From assembly GCA_036825195.1 (NCBI GenBank), contig DAISYQ010000009.1, forward strand, positions 16,584 to 80,583: a stretch of DNA of 64,000 nucleotides. The letters are read 5' to 3'. Below, in pieces: positions 26,484 through 37,000 of this stretch (the first letter of the stretch is position 1; every line of letters starts with the position of its first letter). The translations under genes and the position numbers were made by a program. A model generated the notes under the pieces. It saw only the letters and a list, made by a program, of their open reading frames with translations, was not told the origin of the DNA and searched no databases. This DNA comes from UBA2210 sp036825195. GTDB taxonomy: Bacteria; Desulfobacterota; Syntrophia; Syntrophales; UBA2210.

Positions 26484-27968
26484 CTAATCTTTGGGATTAA
26501 TCTCTTCGCATAACACTTCCGGCCATAATTCGGAGATAATATTTCGATATAATACACACTCTTGATGGCCTCGTAAATTTTCATCTACTCCTAAAAAAAT
26601 TTCCAGTAATAATCTACAATTAAAAGGAATAAAAACTTCATATGCAATATCTTGCTCTTGCTGGGCCATGGCAAGCCAATTTCCCGAGATGTTTTCCCAT
26701 CGAAATAATTCCATAATGTTAATGTTGTTTTTTGAACAACAATCTATTGACCTATCAACCCATTTTTTAATATATTTTTGTGCGAAATAGACTTTATCCA
26801 ATTGAAATATTCTCGCAATTGATTCACCGGATGCCGTGGATAGATCCATTTTATATCGATTTCCAATACGGGCAATTTCACTGATATTGCCCTTGATATG
26901 TACATGGTTGTCTGGAAAATTTTTAATTATTCCTTGAGCTATTCCGCCCCAATATTCATGAGCACAGCTTACATTATGTAAATATATTTCCGCGAATTCA
27001 TTGTCCATGCTATCAGAACAGTCAATAATATGATGGTCTAAGTTAAGCCTCGCGAGAATCCGACCGGGTATATCAACATCCATATGTTCTCTAGTAACTT
27101 TATGATATAGAAGGGTGTAATAAAAAACTTTCTGGCTAATATCACGTGACGCAGCCAATAAAAGCCTACTATCCCAACCCGCGGTGACAGCTAAGGCCAG
27201 TGGGAATCTTAAATGAGCACTTTTTAAAAGACCGGTCAGTATTTCCGCACCTTTTTCGACCCCATCATTCAATGAAACTTTCTCTATTTTTTTACTCGGC
27301 CAAAATCTACATACTTTACAATTGGTTAAATCTAAATAGTGATTGGGTAATAAGTGCCTGATTGCCCGATACAAACTCCTGTCATCCGGCCACCAATATT
27401 CTTCTACTCTTTGATGGTTCACCCAATCCATAAAATCAACTGCCTCGGGATCAGGTTTTATTTTCAACTCTTCGGCCAGTAATCCCGGCTGTGATGCACA
27501 CCAAGTAAATTGATTTGTGTCCTGGAAATAAAATACTTGCCTCAGCCCCGCGGCATCAGAAAACATCATTTTTTGTTTTTTACTGATTACGATTAATATC
27601 CACCTGCCGCCATACTGGACCAAATTATTAAATAATTCAGATAGATTTTTGCGATTTTGATCTGCAATTGTATTTAATATCTGTTGATTTGTCGCCTCAA
27701 CATGATAGGGATCAAGTATATACCCAATAAGGACAAAGGTCATATCGCCTGAACAAACTTTTGTTACTTCGAGTTCCGGATGACTTGATAAATATAGGTC
27801 GTCGCATATTTTCACATTATTCCATCTTTCAAACTTTTTTATCCAATATGGCCCCAAAACAAATTGTCTTTTATACAACCCCTTTTTTAGAGATAACTCA
27901 AAGCTATCGTCAACGTTATTGAATAAATGTGTTTGGATTATCTTCTTGATGTTATTGAATAAATTCAT
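26484..27968 (-). CDS. Asparagine synthase-like protein of glycan clusters, AT-rich
   Basis: 494 residues. The C-terminal half has the PP-loop of asparagine synthetase-type ATP pyrophosphatases in the form LALAVTAGWDSRLLLAA (consensus SGGxDS), and the N-terminal half resembles the Ntn-type domain (SGDMTFVLIGYILDP, RWILIVISKKQKMMFSDAAG, VFYF). The N-terminal catalytic Cys of glutamine amidotransferases is absent, so any amide chemistry would use ammonia or another amine. The gene is much richer in A+T than its neighbours and is flanked by gene fragments, which points to acquisition by transfer. It may amidate a uronic acid or link an amine to the glycan (inference). Confidence 0.75.
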   Translation of the reverse strand: MNLFNNIKKIIQTHLFNNVDDSFELSLKKGLYKRQFVLGPYWIKKFERWNNVKICDDLYLSSHPELEVTKVCSGDMTFVLIGYILDPYHVEATNQQILNTIADQNRKNLSELFNNLVQYGGRWILIVISKKQKMMFSDAAGLRQVFYFQDTNQFTWCASQPGLLAEELKIKPDPEAVDFMDWVNHQRVEEYWWPDDRSLYRAIRHLLPNHYLDLTNCKVCRFWPSKKIEKVSLNDGVEKGAEILTGLLKSAHLRFPLALAVTAGWDSRLLLAASRDISQKVFYYTLLYHKVTREHMDVDIPGRILARLNLDHHIIDCSDSMDNEFAEIYLHNVSCAHEYWGGIAQGIIKNFPDNHVHIKGNISEIARIGNRYKMDLSTASGESIARIFQLDKVYFAQKYIKKWVDRSIDCCSKNNINIMELFRWENISGNWLAMAQQEQDIAYEVFIPFNCRLLLEIFLGVDENLRGHQECVLYRNIISELWPEVLCEEINPKD

Positions 27969-28868
27969 TTGAATGATGCCTTTTTATATGAATTTCAGGA
28001 ATGCACCTCACAGAAAAAGATCCTGCCGGTTTACTGGTAGGAGGCTCATGCCGCATCACTGTCCTTGTTGCAGCACAGGCGGCGGCAGATCAGACTCCTA
28101 CCGGACTCCCAAACGGTAAAAAATCTGCTTTTTCGAGAAGTATATGTCAAAATTACGATGGGTTGTCAAGAAACAATCCGCACAACTTCTTGTAACTATT
28201 GTGAAAGAGAGCCGCAGCAGCATAAGGGGTTTGCGAACACTGAGTATTAATCCTGATATTCAGGGCCCCTTCGGCAAGCATACCCGAAAATTTTTTCTGA
28301 TCTAACTGATGCCATACCTGTTTCCATCCAAAAACATGGAATTTTATGGGCGCCCAATTTTTGAAAAAATGATATTCTACTCAAAAACAGACAAGGAATA
28401 AGGCGTGCTTCGCAGAAGAATATAGAAAAGTACTGTAAGATCGATTTTTGATGCACGTGTCCTGTTGGGTACCCTTATTCAATTTCAAAGCGGGATATGA
28501 CTGCTGGGTAATGTCGCCAACGGCCGTTACATTATTCTGTCAGAGGGGACGTTACACTCAGTGAATATCACCAAGCCCGTCACCTGGAATTTTGTCGAAG
28601 CAACCGGGTCCAGAAGCTGCTGAGCGCTCCTGGCGTAGCCGATAACCCTGCGGGTCACCTTGAGCCCTCATACAGGAGCAGTCGTTGTTTTTCTCCCTTG
28701 GCATACTGGATGCCGGTCATTCATTTTTTCGCACGGCGCGCTGGTGGTCTGAAAACAGGACCTTGACCCCCATTTATCGTCTTTCGAATCGTTTCTTGAA
28801 ACTCACCATCTTATATTGTATGTTTTACAGGCTATTATGAAAACTATCTTTCTGGACATCAGAACGTG
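27969..28868. other. 900-base non-coding or decayed region
   Basis: No intact gene was found. A 10-bp imperfect inverted pair, ctggtaggag near 28033 and ctcctaccgg near 28096, brackets a GC-richer piece. Around 28500-28625 a plus-strand frame reads GNVANGRYIILSEGTLHSVN and continues to a TGA, and it looks like a leftover of a beta-rich protein. No transposase, RNA or SECIS was recognised. Confidence 0.35.
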
Positions 28869-30059
28869 ATGAAGCAGATACGATCAAAACTTGCCCCGTG
28901 CAAAGCCTACCTGAAGGGAAAACTCGGCAACCCGTTTATCTATCCTATCTATCAGCTCATACGGAAACATCTTTTGAGAAACCGGATCTTCATCCTGTAC
29001 AAGCGAATCCAGTGGAAAAGAAAAGGATATGTAAGCCCTCATCCCTCCATAGATATCGGGACTAATCAGATGATCGGCACGGGTAAATGCTCTGATCGTA
29101 CTCTCATGCTGCTCAAAGATGCGAAAGCAGACGTTCCACTGACAATAGGGTTTATTATTACAGAGAACCATCCAGCAACCATATATGGTGATTATTTCAC
29201 CGCCCACGGTCTCGGTGATGAGCTGGAAAAATTCGGCTATCGGGTTGTCTATCTGCCCGAACGCCCCCGATATGAATGGCACCTCCTGTCATCCATTGAC
29301 ATACTGGTGGTCATGCGGCATTCCTTCGACCCGTTTCTGCTCAGACAGTATCCCGGAATAACCAGCGTGGCCTGGATAAGAGGTTATGTGGACGAGTGGT
29401 GCCGAGCCCCCTGGTTTAAAGAATATGATGTCATCCTGACAACATCTGAAATCGCCCTCCACTACGCCAAGCGGTTCACCGACCCCGAAAAATGCCTCGC
29501 TGTCCTGAGGCTGGCGGCCGATATAGACACATTTAAGCCCGGCCCTCGTCAACCCGAATATGTATCCGATATCTCCTTCGTTGGAAATATCTTCGAAGCG
29601 CCCCGCGAATTCACCCGCAAGCTTGCTATTGAACCCGGAATCACCTTCAGCATCTACGGGCAGATGACGGATAAGAACCACCGGTTCTGGAAGTACCATC
29701 GCGGCAAAGTCTCTCACGGGGATATTCAGAAGATCTATAATTCCTCCCGGATCGTGCTGGAAGACTGCACCCCCATGTGCCAGCCATGGGGGTGTATCAA
29801 CAGCCGAACATTCGAGGCGATGGCCTGCGGGGCTTGTGTCGTCTCCAACGAGGTCCCCGGGCTGAAGGAGCTGTTCGGCGATGCGATAGTGACATACAAA
29901 AGCCAAACAGACCTGCATTACAGGATATCGTGGCTGCTTGAAAATGAAACAACAAGAGAGAGAATCGGAGTAAGAGCGAGAGAAGAGATCATACAGAGCC
30001 ACACATACAAACACCGGGCGAAGGAGTTCAGGGATGTATTATTCACGTTCTTTTCCTGA
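28869..30059 (+). CDS. CgeB-like family glycosyltransferase
   Basis: 396 residues from ATG 28869; a GTG one codon earlier is also possible. The N-terminus is basic. The centre has IGFIITENHPATIYGDYFTA, HGLGDELEKFGYRVVYLPER, DILVVMRHSFDPFLLRQYPG and SVAWIRGYVDEWC. The C-terminal donor half has the CgeB/GT-group-1 signature YNSSRIVLEDCTPMCQPWG, TFEAMACGACVVSNEVPGLK and ELFGDAIVTY. It probably adds a sugar to the glycan. It is the parent type of the fragment at 26092-26359. It converges with the next gene across 46 bases without a clear terminator. Confidence 0.87.
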   Translation: MKQIRSKLAPCKAYLKGKLGNPFIYPIYQLIRKHLLRNRIFILYKRIQWKRKGYVSPHPSIDIGTNQMIGTGKCSDRTLMLLKDAKADVPLTIGFIITENHPATIYGDYFTAHGLGDELEKFGYRVVYLPERPRYEWHLLSSIDILVVMRHSFDPFLLRQYPGITSVAWIRGYVDEWCRAPWFKEYDVILTTSEIALHYAKRFTDPEKCLAVLRLAADIDTFKPGPRQPEYVSDISFVGNIFEAPREFTRKLAIEPGITFSIYGQMTDKNHRFWKYHRGKVSHGDIQKIYNSSRIVLEDCTPMCQPWGCINSRTFEAMACGACVVSNEVPGLKELFGDAIVTYKSQTDLHYRISWLLENETTRERIGVRAREEIIQSHTYKHRAKEFRDVLFTFFS

Positions 30060-30105
30060 AGAAATAATGCTTCGCCCAAGATTACGGCATACTATCACAT
30101 GCTGC

Positions 30106-33100
30106 TCAAGGCATGCATGAACCGGCTGGCATACCATCTATGTATGTTATACACTCAAGCAACTCACCATCTTCATGGAAGGTTCGAGCATCACCATTTA
30201 ACTTCCCATTTTCATAAGGCCACATGTCTCTTATTGCGCCATCTTCATAGTACGCTTGATACATACCTTCTTTTTTACCATTTACATAAGGCATTTCAGC
30301 AGCCAATCTGCCGCTTTCATAATACCATCTTTCTGGTCCAACAATGAAATAAAAACCGGTCCCATATGGTATTTCATGTTTTACATGGCCGCTTTCATAA
30401 TATTCTCTATACATGCCTATTGGCACCTCGTCAACATAAGGTGTTTCGGTCTTCAGTTGCCCGCTTTCATAGTACTCCCTTTGCATGCCGTTCTTCTTGT
30501 CATCGACATAGGGTGTCTCATATCGCAGATGACCGGTTTCATAGTACTCCTTCATAATGCCATTGTAATTGGAATCTTCAAAGAGCGTTTCATATTTTAG
30601 ATATCCATTATCATGATAGGTGCACGTTACTAAATCTGGTTCTCCACTGGGATCTGTAATGCGTGTCACACATCCTGCTGGTCCTGTTGTGGGACACCAT
30701 TGCGGAGCAGGCCACCCGGGCCAGGACGGTGACGAATTGATGGTAATCACGCATGTTGCCGTCACTTCGTTGGTGGTGGTTGCCGTTATGGTGGATGTTC
30801 CGCCCGGTGGTGCTGAAGCGGGGGCTGTATAAACAACGGATGCGACGCCGCTCGCATTGGTTTCAGCGCTGCCCGCCGAAAGGCTGCCACTGTCGGTTGT
30901 AAAGTTGACGGTCTCGCCCTCAACGGGATTTCCTACGTCATCGGTGACGGTTGCCGTGATAGTGCTGGTACTTGTACCGTCTGCGTCCAGTGCGTTAGGC
31001 GATGCAGAGAGGCTCATGGCCGCCGCGATGGACTCAATCAAAATATCCAGTTTGATCTGTTTTGTATTGGTATAGGGTTCAGAAAAATTCGAATTGGTAA
31101 CCATAACCAAAAGATTATATCCGGTATCGGTCAATGAACGAAGATCCTTGTGGGTTAGCATTTTTGTGGTTGAATGAGAGATGTATTCAATCCGAGCACC
31201 GTAGTTCTCGACTTTAAACAGGGTAATATCACAATTATCCTGGTCAATTGCAAAACTGATGGCCTTTGCAGGGCTGATATCCGGGTAATTCAGCCCGATT
31301 ATGAACAGTTTTGCAGAAAGATCCGGATAGATCTCAGTAAATGCTTTTGAACGGTCAGCATCTGACATGATCCTGAAAGGCGCTGTAATAATCTCTATAA
31401 ATCCTGCTTTTGGCACATTGTATATATTCCCTTGGACATACTTCCTCAAGAAAAGCTCCCATCTCAAAGGCAGGTTGTAGTTAATTGTAAGGTTTATTGC
31501 CTGGACAGGGTGTTGTTGATTTAATATCTCGAGATAAATATCACGAACAATGGATTCACCATATTCGGATACGAGATATTTGACAAATGCGGACATGCCA
31601 TAGCCGTGCTCGCCTGCATCCTTTATATTTCCTGCAGTTCCAGCCTCCACACCTCTGAATGGTGCCATTTCGCACTCTGAACGTATGGGGGAGACATAAT
31701 TAGGGGTGTCGGTGAATTTCTCCTCCGCCCATACTGCAGTTGCCTCATTTAACCAGTGGAGGGATATGCTGAATGCATTATCGTGATTTCTTGAAAAGTT
31801 GTTTCGAGAGTCATAGAGATACTGGATAAAATGAAAGAATTCATGGCCTGCGGTAGTACGAAGCTGAGGCAGACTGCCAAGCTTGTTCTGGTTGAATTGC
31901 AGTGTTGACGAGTTATTGCCCCACACGGATTTACAGAAGAACCCATAGGTATCAGAGGCCATGTTCATGACCGTTGCCGTAATCGGCCAACTGGTCCTGC
32001 CCCCGTAGCTGAAACCCATGTTCTCGTAAGTAGTATATGCCTCTTCAAGGTATTGAAACAGGGGATCCAGATCGGTCCTGCTTACAAAATACGTTGGATA
32101 TCTAATTAAAAAATGTCCCTGATCGCCATTAGTTCTCAGGTTATCATCGGTTCTATAGGTAGCCCAGCCGGTAATTCCGAAAAAGTCCAGGAATCTGGTA
32201 GAAACAGTACCTTCTGACCGAACCGGAGGAACCTCTTCCCTAAAAGATTGGATATCCGTGGCAGCCATTTCCGTTACAGCGGTTAAAATACCTGAATCCG
32301 GGGCTGCAGGGAACAGGTGGTATGCCATAGTGGGGACAGGTTGGCTTGAAATAAGGACCTCTTCGCCCACTACAATGTAACTTTCGTCAGTCAATGTTCC
32401 GGTGTATCTCAAATCCAGCAAAAGCGTCTCAGGAAATTCATCCGGGATGCCGGTCACTCTGAAGGTATCAGTGCATATATCCGGGCCAAAAGAATCACTG
32501 TTATTTATTTTGTAAAGTTTCAGTTCAACCGGGGCGGTAAGGACTCCCGGTGGAATCGTTAAAGAAAAATCATCAAAAGCCAGCGTTCCTCCCTGGTCAT
32601 CAATGGTTTTGGCAGTCAGGAATTCTGCAGTAGCCGTTTCAAAAGTAGCAGCAGGCAGTGCATCGAGCATCATGCCATTAGAAGAGGCGTTGAGCTGAAA
32701 ACCGACAACCTCCCTGTCCGATGCATAGGTTACATACGTGGCATTACTGATGTCATCTCCGCTAAATATGACTTCCGCTATAGCTACTACTTTCTCATGA
32801 GCATTCAGATTGATCCCCTTGGTGGCTATCACGGATCCACTGTCGTCATATGCGGTCAATGCAACGGCCGCCGGACTATCTTCAATGTTTACAAAGGCAA
32901 TCCCCGTCCAGCCGTCCTTTTCCAGCTTGGCAAAGGCACCTTCTCTCCCGCTGATCCCTACTCCGGTATACCCTGCCAGCTGTTTTCCGTTCTGAGTGGC
33001 AAACAGCTCAAAGCCCGTCACAGGGCTGGTCGCATCGATCTGCAGCCAGGCCGTATCAACAGGCAGATCAAGGCCCGCAACCGTCCCGATATATTTCCCC

Positions 33101-33987
33101 TTACCGCTGATCGCAAGAACCTTGGGGGTCAAGGAAGTTCCCTCCTTGCTATAGGGAGTTATGGTTATGGTGGTATCTGATACCGACGGGTTATAGGCCA
33201 CGATACCGGTCCACCAGGTGGTACTGCTGGCAATGTGAGGATAGTATATGGTAGAGGTGGTAGCATCTTTCAACAGGATGCCGCTCAGCTGCCTGGCCTT
33301 GCCCATACTGCTGAACAGTTCCAATCCGACAACTCCGCTGCCTCCCTTGATGACGGCAGAACCGATACCCGGCTGTGCCTGTCCGGCAAACAGGCTTCTT
33401 ATCGTGAAGGCGCTGTGTGCATAAGCCGCCAACTCTTTTGTCTTGATCGCCCCATTGTTGAATTCAATGGTTAATGTCTTCGGCGATGAGGTCGTGTTGA
33501 GGAGGCTTACGCCGGTCCACCATGCATTACTCGAGGCTATGTGAGAGACATATATATCACCGGTGTTGACCTTGGAGGTGGCCGGAATCGCGACACGATA
33601 CTCTCCCCCCGTGTAGAACTTCGTGTACCCCACAACAGTATCCACATCCGACTCAAATACCACGTAGCCGATATTGGCCGGATCGGCAAATTCATACCCC
33701 ACCGTAATCTCCCTCCGGCTATGAGGGGCAAGCGTTACCGCTATGTCTTCAGAAACATGGACGCCGGCATTGTTATACGCCTTGAACGTCCCGTTCACGG
33801 CCTCGCCGTTACTGGTGTTGATGACGCAGAGCTCTGTCTCCCACGTGCCATCACTGTCAACATGGGGGAAGTAGAGCGTATCGGAAGAAGGTGTCTCTGC
33901 GTTAACAATATAGCCGTATACACCGAAACTCAATACCACTGCGAATACTATTACTGTAGAAACAAGACGCATCATCCTCATGTTCAT
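30106..33987 (-). CDS. Giant secreted protein: four shared modules, zinc-peptidase-like head, Ig-like domain, YwqK/MORN-like repeats
   Basis: 1,293 residues with signal peptide (MRLVSTVIVFAVVLSFGVYG) and GGAGGTGC before ATG 33985-33987. Residues about 40-450 are four tandem ~100-residue modules, starting LYFPHVDSDGTWETELCV, IYVSHIASSNAWWTGVSL, IYYPHIASSTTWWTGIVAY and AFAKLEKDGWTGIAFVN. Next is a beta-rich linker, then a gluzincin-like segment with H715-E-F-F-H719 (TAGHEFFHFIQYLYDSRN) and a downstream Glu candidate (WLNEATAVWAEEKF). An invasin/Big_1-type domain follows (about 990-1085, SLSASPNALDADGTSTSTIT). The last ~165 residues are about eight 23-residue EYYESGxLxxETPYVDGxxxG repeats of the YwqK/MORN-like type. 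The combination is unusual. A secreted or surface protease is inferred. Confidence 0.85.
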   Translation of the reverse strand: MNMRMMRLVSTVIVFAVVLSFGVYGYIVNAETPSSDTLYFPHVDSDGTWETELCVINTSNGEAVNGTFKAYNNAGVHVSEDIAVTLAPHSRREITVGYEFADPANIGYVVFESDVDTVVGYTKFYTGGEYRVAIPATSKVNTGDIYVSHIASSNAWWTGVSLLNTTSSPKTLTIEFNNGAIKTKELAAYAHSAFTIRSLFAGQAQPGIGSAVIKGGSGVVGLELFSSMGKARQLSGILLKDATTSTIYYPHIASSTTWWTGIVAYNPSVSDTTITITPYSKEGTSLTPKVLAISGKGKYIGTVAGLDLPVDTAWLQIDATSPVTGFELFATQNGKQLAGYTGVGISGREGAFAKLEKDGWTGIAFVNIEDSPAAVALTAYDDSGSVIATKGINLNAHEKVVAIAEVIFSGDDISNATYVTYASDREVVGFQLNASSNGMMLDALPAATFETATAEFLTAKTIDDQGGTLAFDDFSLTIPPGVLTAPVELKLYKINNSDSFGPDICTDTFRVTGIPDEFPETLLLDLRYTGTLTDESYIVVGEEVLISSQPVPTMAYHLFPAAPDSGILTAVTEMAATDIQSFREEVPPVRSEGTVSTRFLDFFGITGWATYRTDDNLRTNGDQGHFLIRYPTYFVSRTDLDPLFQYLEEAYTTYENMGFSYGGRTSWPITATVMNMASDTYGFFCKSVWGNNSSTLQFNQNKLGSLPQLRTTAGHEFFHFIQYLYDSRNNFSRNHDNAFSISLHWLNEATAVWAEEKFTDTPNYVSPIRSECEMAPFRGVEAGTAGNIKDAGEHGYGMSAFVKYLVSEYGESIVRDIYLEILNQQHPVQAINLTINYNLPLRWELFLRKYVQGNIYNVPKAGFIEIITAPFRIMSDADRSKAFTEIYPDLSAKLFIIGLNYPDISPAKAISFAIDQDNCDITLFKVENYGARIEYISHSTTKMLTHKDLRSLTDTGYNLLVMVTNSNFSEPYTNTKQIKLDILIESIAAAMSLSASPNALDADGTSTSTITATVTDDVGNPVEGETVNFTTDSGSLSAGSAETNASGVASVVYTAPASAPPGGTSTITATTTNEVTATCVITINSSPSWPGWPAPQWCPTTGPAGCVTRITDPSGEPDLVTCTYHDNGYLKYETLFEDSNYNGIMKEYYETGHLRYETPYVDDKKNGMQREYYESGQLKTETPYVDEVPIGMYREYYESGHVKHEIPYGTGFYFIVGPERWYYESGRLAAEMPYVNGKKEGMYQAYYEDGAIRDMWPYENGKLNGDARTFHEDGELLECITYIDGMPAGSCMP
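33482..33602. repeat. 121-base near-identical direct repeat, copy 1
   Basis: Matches 34881-35001 with a single difference (a T/C near 33573). It lies inside the boundary between modules 1 and 2 of the giant secreted protein and includes the sequence for the conserved strand of module 2. Surrounding module sequence is less alike, which suggests gene conversion or a recent exchange. Confidence 0.85.
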
Positions 33988-34042
33988 GCACCTCCCGTGG
34001 GGTCCAATATATTATTTTAAAAAGCGATTCCCGGTCTTGTTT

Positions 34043-37000
34043 TCACATTCCGGGCAGTGCATCGAGCATCATGCCATTAGAAGAGGCGTTGAGCTGAAAA
34101 CCGACAACCTCCCTGTCTGATGAATAGGTGATATACGTAGCAGCAGTAATGTCATCTCCGGTAAAGATACCATCCGGATTACCTACTATTTTTTCATGCC
34201 CATCCAGATCGATCCCCTTTGCGGCTATCACGGTGCCGCTGTCATCATAGGCGGTCAAGGCAACGGTCGCCGGATCGTCCTCGGTATTTACAAAGGCAAT
34301 CCCGGTCCAGCCGTCTTTCTCCAGCTTGGCAAAGACCCCTTCTTTCCCGCTGATATCGACACCGGTATATCCCGCCATCCGATTCCCGTCCTGGGTGGCA
34401 AACAGTTCGAAACCCGTCACCGGGCTCGTCGCATCGATCTGAAGCCAGGCCGTATCAACCGGCAGATCGAGACCGGCAACCGTTCCAATATATTTCGCCT
34501 GGCCGTCAATTTCAAGAGACCGGGGGATTAGGGAAATACCCTCTTCGTTGTAGGGGGTTATGGTTATGGTGGTATTTGCAACGGAGGGATTGTAGGCCAC
34601 GATACCGGTCCACCAAGTGGCATTGCTGGCAACGTGGGGATAATATATGGTCGAGCAGGTCTTATCTTTCAACAGGATACCGCTCAGTTGCCTGGCCTTG
34701 CCCATACTGCCGAACAACTCCAATCCAACGACTCCGCTGCCTCCCGTGATAACGGCAGAAGCAATATCCGTCTGAGACAGCCCGTCAAAGATGCTTCTGA
34801 TCGTGAAGGCGCTATGTTCGTAAGCTGCCAACTCTTTCGTCATAATCGTTCCGTTATCAAACTCTATGGTCAGGGTTTTGGGCGATGAGGTCGTGTTGAG
34901 GAGGCTTACGCCGGTCCACCATGCATTACTCGAGGCTATGTGAGAGACATATATATCACCGGTGTTGACCTCGGAGGTGGCCGGAATCGCGACACGATAC
35001 TGCCCTTCTCTATAGAACTTCGTATATCCCGAAACAGTACCGCGATCCGATTCGAAGATTATATACCCTATACCGGCCGGACCGGTGAATTCATCACCGA
35101 CGGTGATCTCTCTTCTGCCGTGAGGGGTGAGGGTTACAGCCACATCTTCAGAAACATGAACGCCGGCATTATTATAAGCCTTGAAGGTTCCTGTCAACGA
35201 CTGAGAATCGCTGGTATTGATGACGCAGAGCTCCGTCTCCCAAACGGTGGTACTGGCAACGTGGGGGAAGTAGAGTTTCGTGGAACTATCAGACGGATCC
35301 CATCCGGCGATCCTGGCCATCATCCACCAGAAAGCCCGTCCTTTCAAGACACAGTTCAATCGCTGGGAATGAGCGCATTCATCGCACCTGCCAGCGACCT
35401 GGGCCAGATCACTGCCGGGGTTGGCGGCAATCCATCCATCCGCCCAGTTTGTATCTCTTGATCCATCCCTGTCGCTGTCGTAATCACAATTATCGTCTGC
35501 CATACGTTGCATGTAATTAGTGACCCCGTCCGGATCATAGCTTTCGATATCGGCAAAATCGAACAGTATCTTGTTGTTGTCACGGCAATAGGTTCGAATT
35601 CGCTCATTCATCCTATGCAGGTTGCCACTCGCTCCTGTGCCGTCCACATGTCCTGTCATATAGATAAAGGTTATGTCGGGATAGTCTCGTTCGAGCTGAT
35701 TCATGGCATCAAGGTAGTCATCGATTCCTTCCTCCGTATTGTCGCTGACTCCGTCACACCATGACCACATAACCACATTTCGGTCATTATCAGGGTTGTC
35801 AAGCATGGTCACCGTTGCGCCGTACCACTCCAGATCACCCGAATGGCCGAGATCGTCCGCATATTCGTTCGCCCAGTAGTCATTCAGAAAGAGACCCGTG
35901 TTTGCCCCCCAATCGGAAGATGTGTAATCATATGTCGATCCTTCGATTCCCTTGAAAGCCGATATTCCCGTAACAAGCTGACTGCCGTGGGAGGTATGGG
36001 AATATCCGATCCGAAGGTCGCTTTTCGCCTTCTGGACCCATGCGTCGGGTATGTTCGAGATGTCCGTGCAATGATGATTGATAATGAAGCCGCGTCCATA
36101 ATTCACTTCCTTATTGAACCACTCGGCGTTTTCAGGGGTTATGTACACATGCTCTTGATTTTCAGAGGAAAAATATATTTCATCAAAGGGGGTTTTATCA
36201 ACAATCCTGCTGTCACCGGCGATATCGTAAAACAGATCGGATGTATCGATGTCGAGGGCGCTGATTATCGGTACAAAGCAATGATCCGGTCGCTGGGTCG
36301 AGATGTCACCGTAACCAGGATCGACTTCGGCCAGTTCCCGGTTGGTACTCCGGGTACCGCCGGGGGCATTATCAATAGGCTGTGTTCCGGAGACAATCGT
36401 AATACCGGTATCTTCCAGAACTTTCCCCTCAAAGATCATGGTTTCCGGCGAGTCATCAGGAACAGACCAGACATTCCCGGTAATTTCCACGAAGACCTTG
36501 ATACCCAAGAACTTAACCCACCCGCGATATTCATATTCGATCAACTGGTCTCCCGGATTGAAGGGAAGACCCAGACCGTATCCGCTGCCGTTGGAGATGG
36601 CGACCTTTCTCACATTATGGGGATAGCCACCAAGGTCCGCCATCTCATTGGCAAAGACGGTGTGCAAAGGATCACAGGCGGCCCGACCTTCACTAGTCTG
36701 CAGGCAGTGATATACGAGCATCTGCCGGGATGCCGGAGCTTTGAGCATGTCAAGCATTTCATCTGCTTCCGCGCTATGGGCTGCGAAAAAAGTGACCCAG
36801 TGTTGCAGGCCGAGCGGAACGTTGGCACCTTGATGGGGGGCGTCAAACGATATAAAGGTCCGGGTATTGTGCTCAATCCCGTTTTTCTCCATATACGCCA
36901 GCGCGTATCTGACCACAAGGCCGCCCATGGAGGGTCCAACAATTACCAGGGGTGTATCACCGGACTGCTCTTCATGTATCCGCTCGATTAGTCGTGTCAA

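Noticed and set aside
27969..28460. Possible insertion-sequence remnant (10-bp inverted pair and a Cys-rich short peptide)
   Set aside because: The inverted pair is imperfect, no transposase similarity can be read and no target duplication is visible.
28500..28625. Possible selenocysteine UGA at the end of the coding-like frame GNVANGRYIILSEG
   Set aside because: A TAG follows five codons after the TGA and no hairpin of SECIS form is present, so readthrough gives nothing.
35843..36991. Plus-strand open frame of 382 codons inside the double-hydrolase gene
   Set aside because: It is antisense to well-defined lipase and SGNH-like motifs on the minus strand and has no domain of its own.
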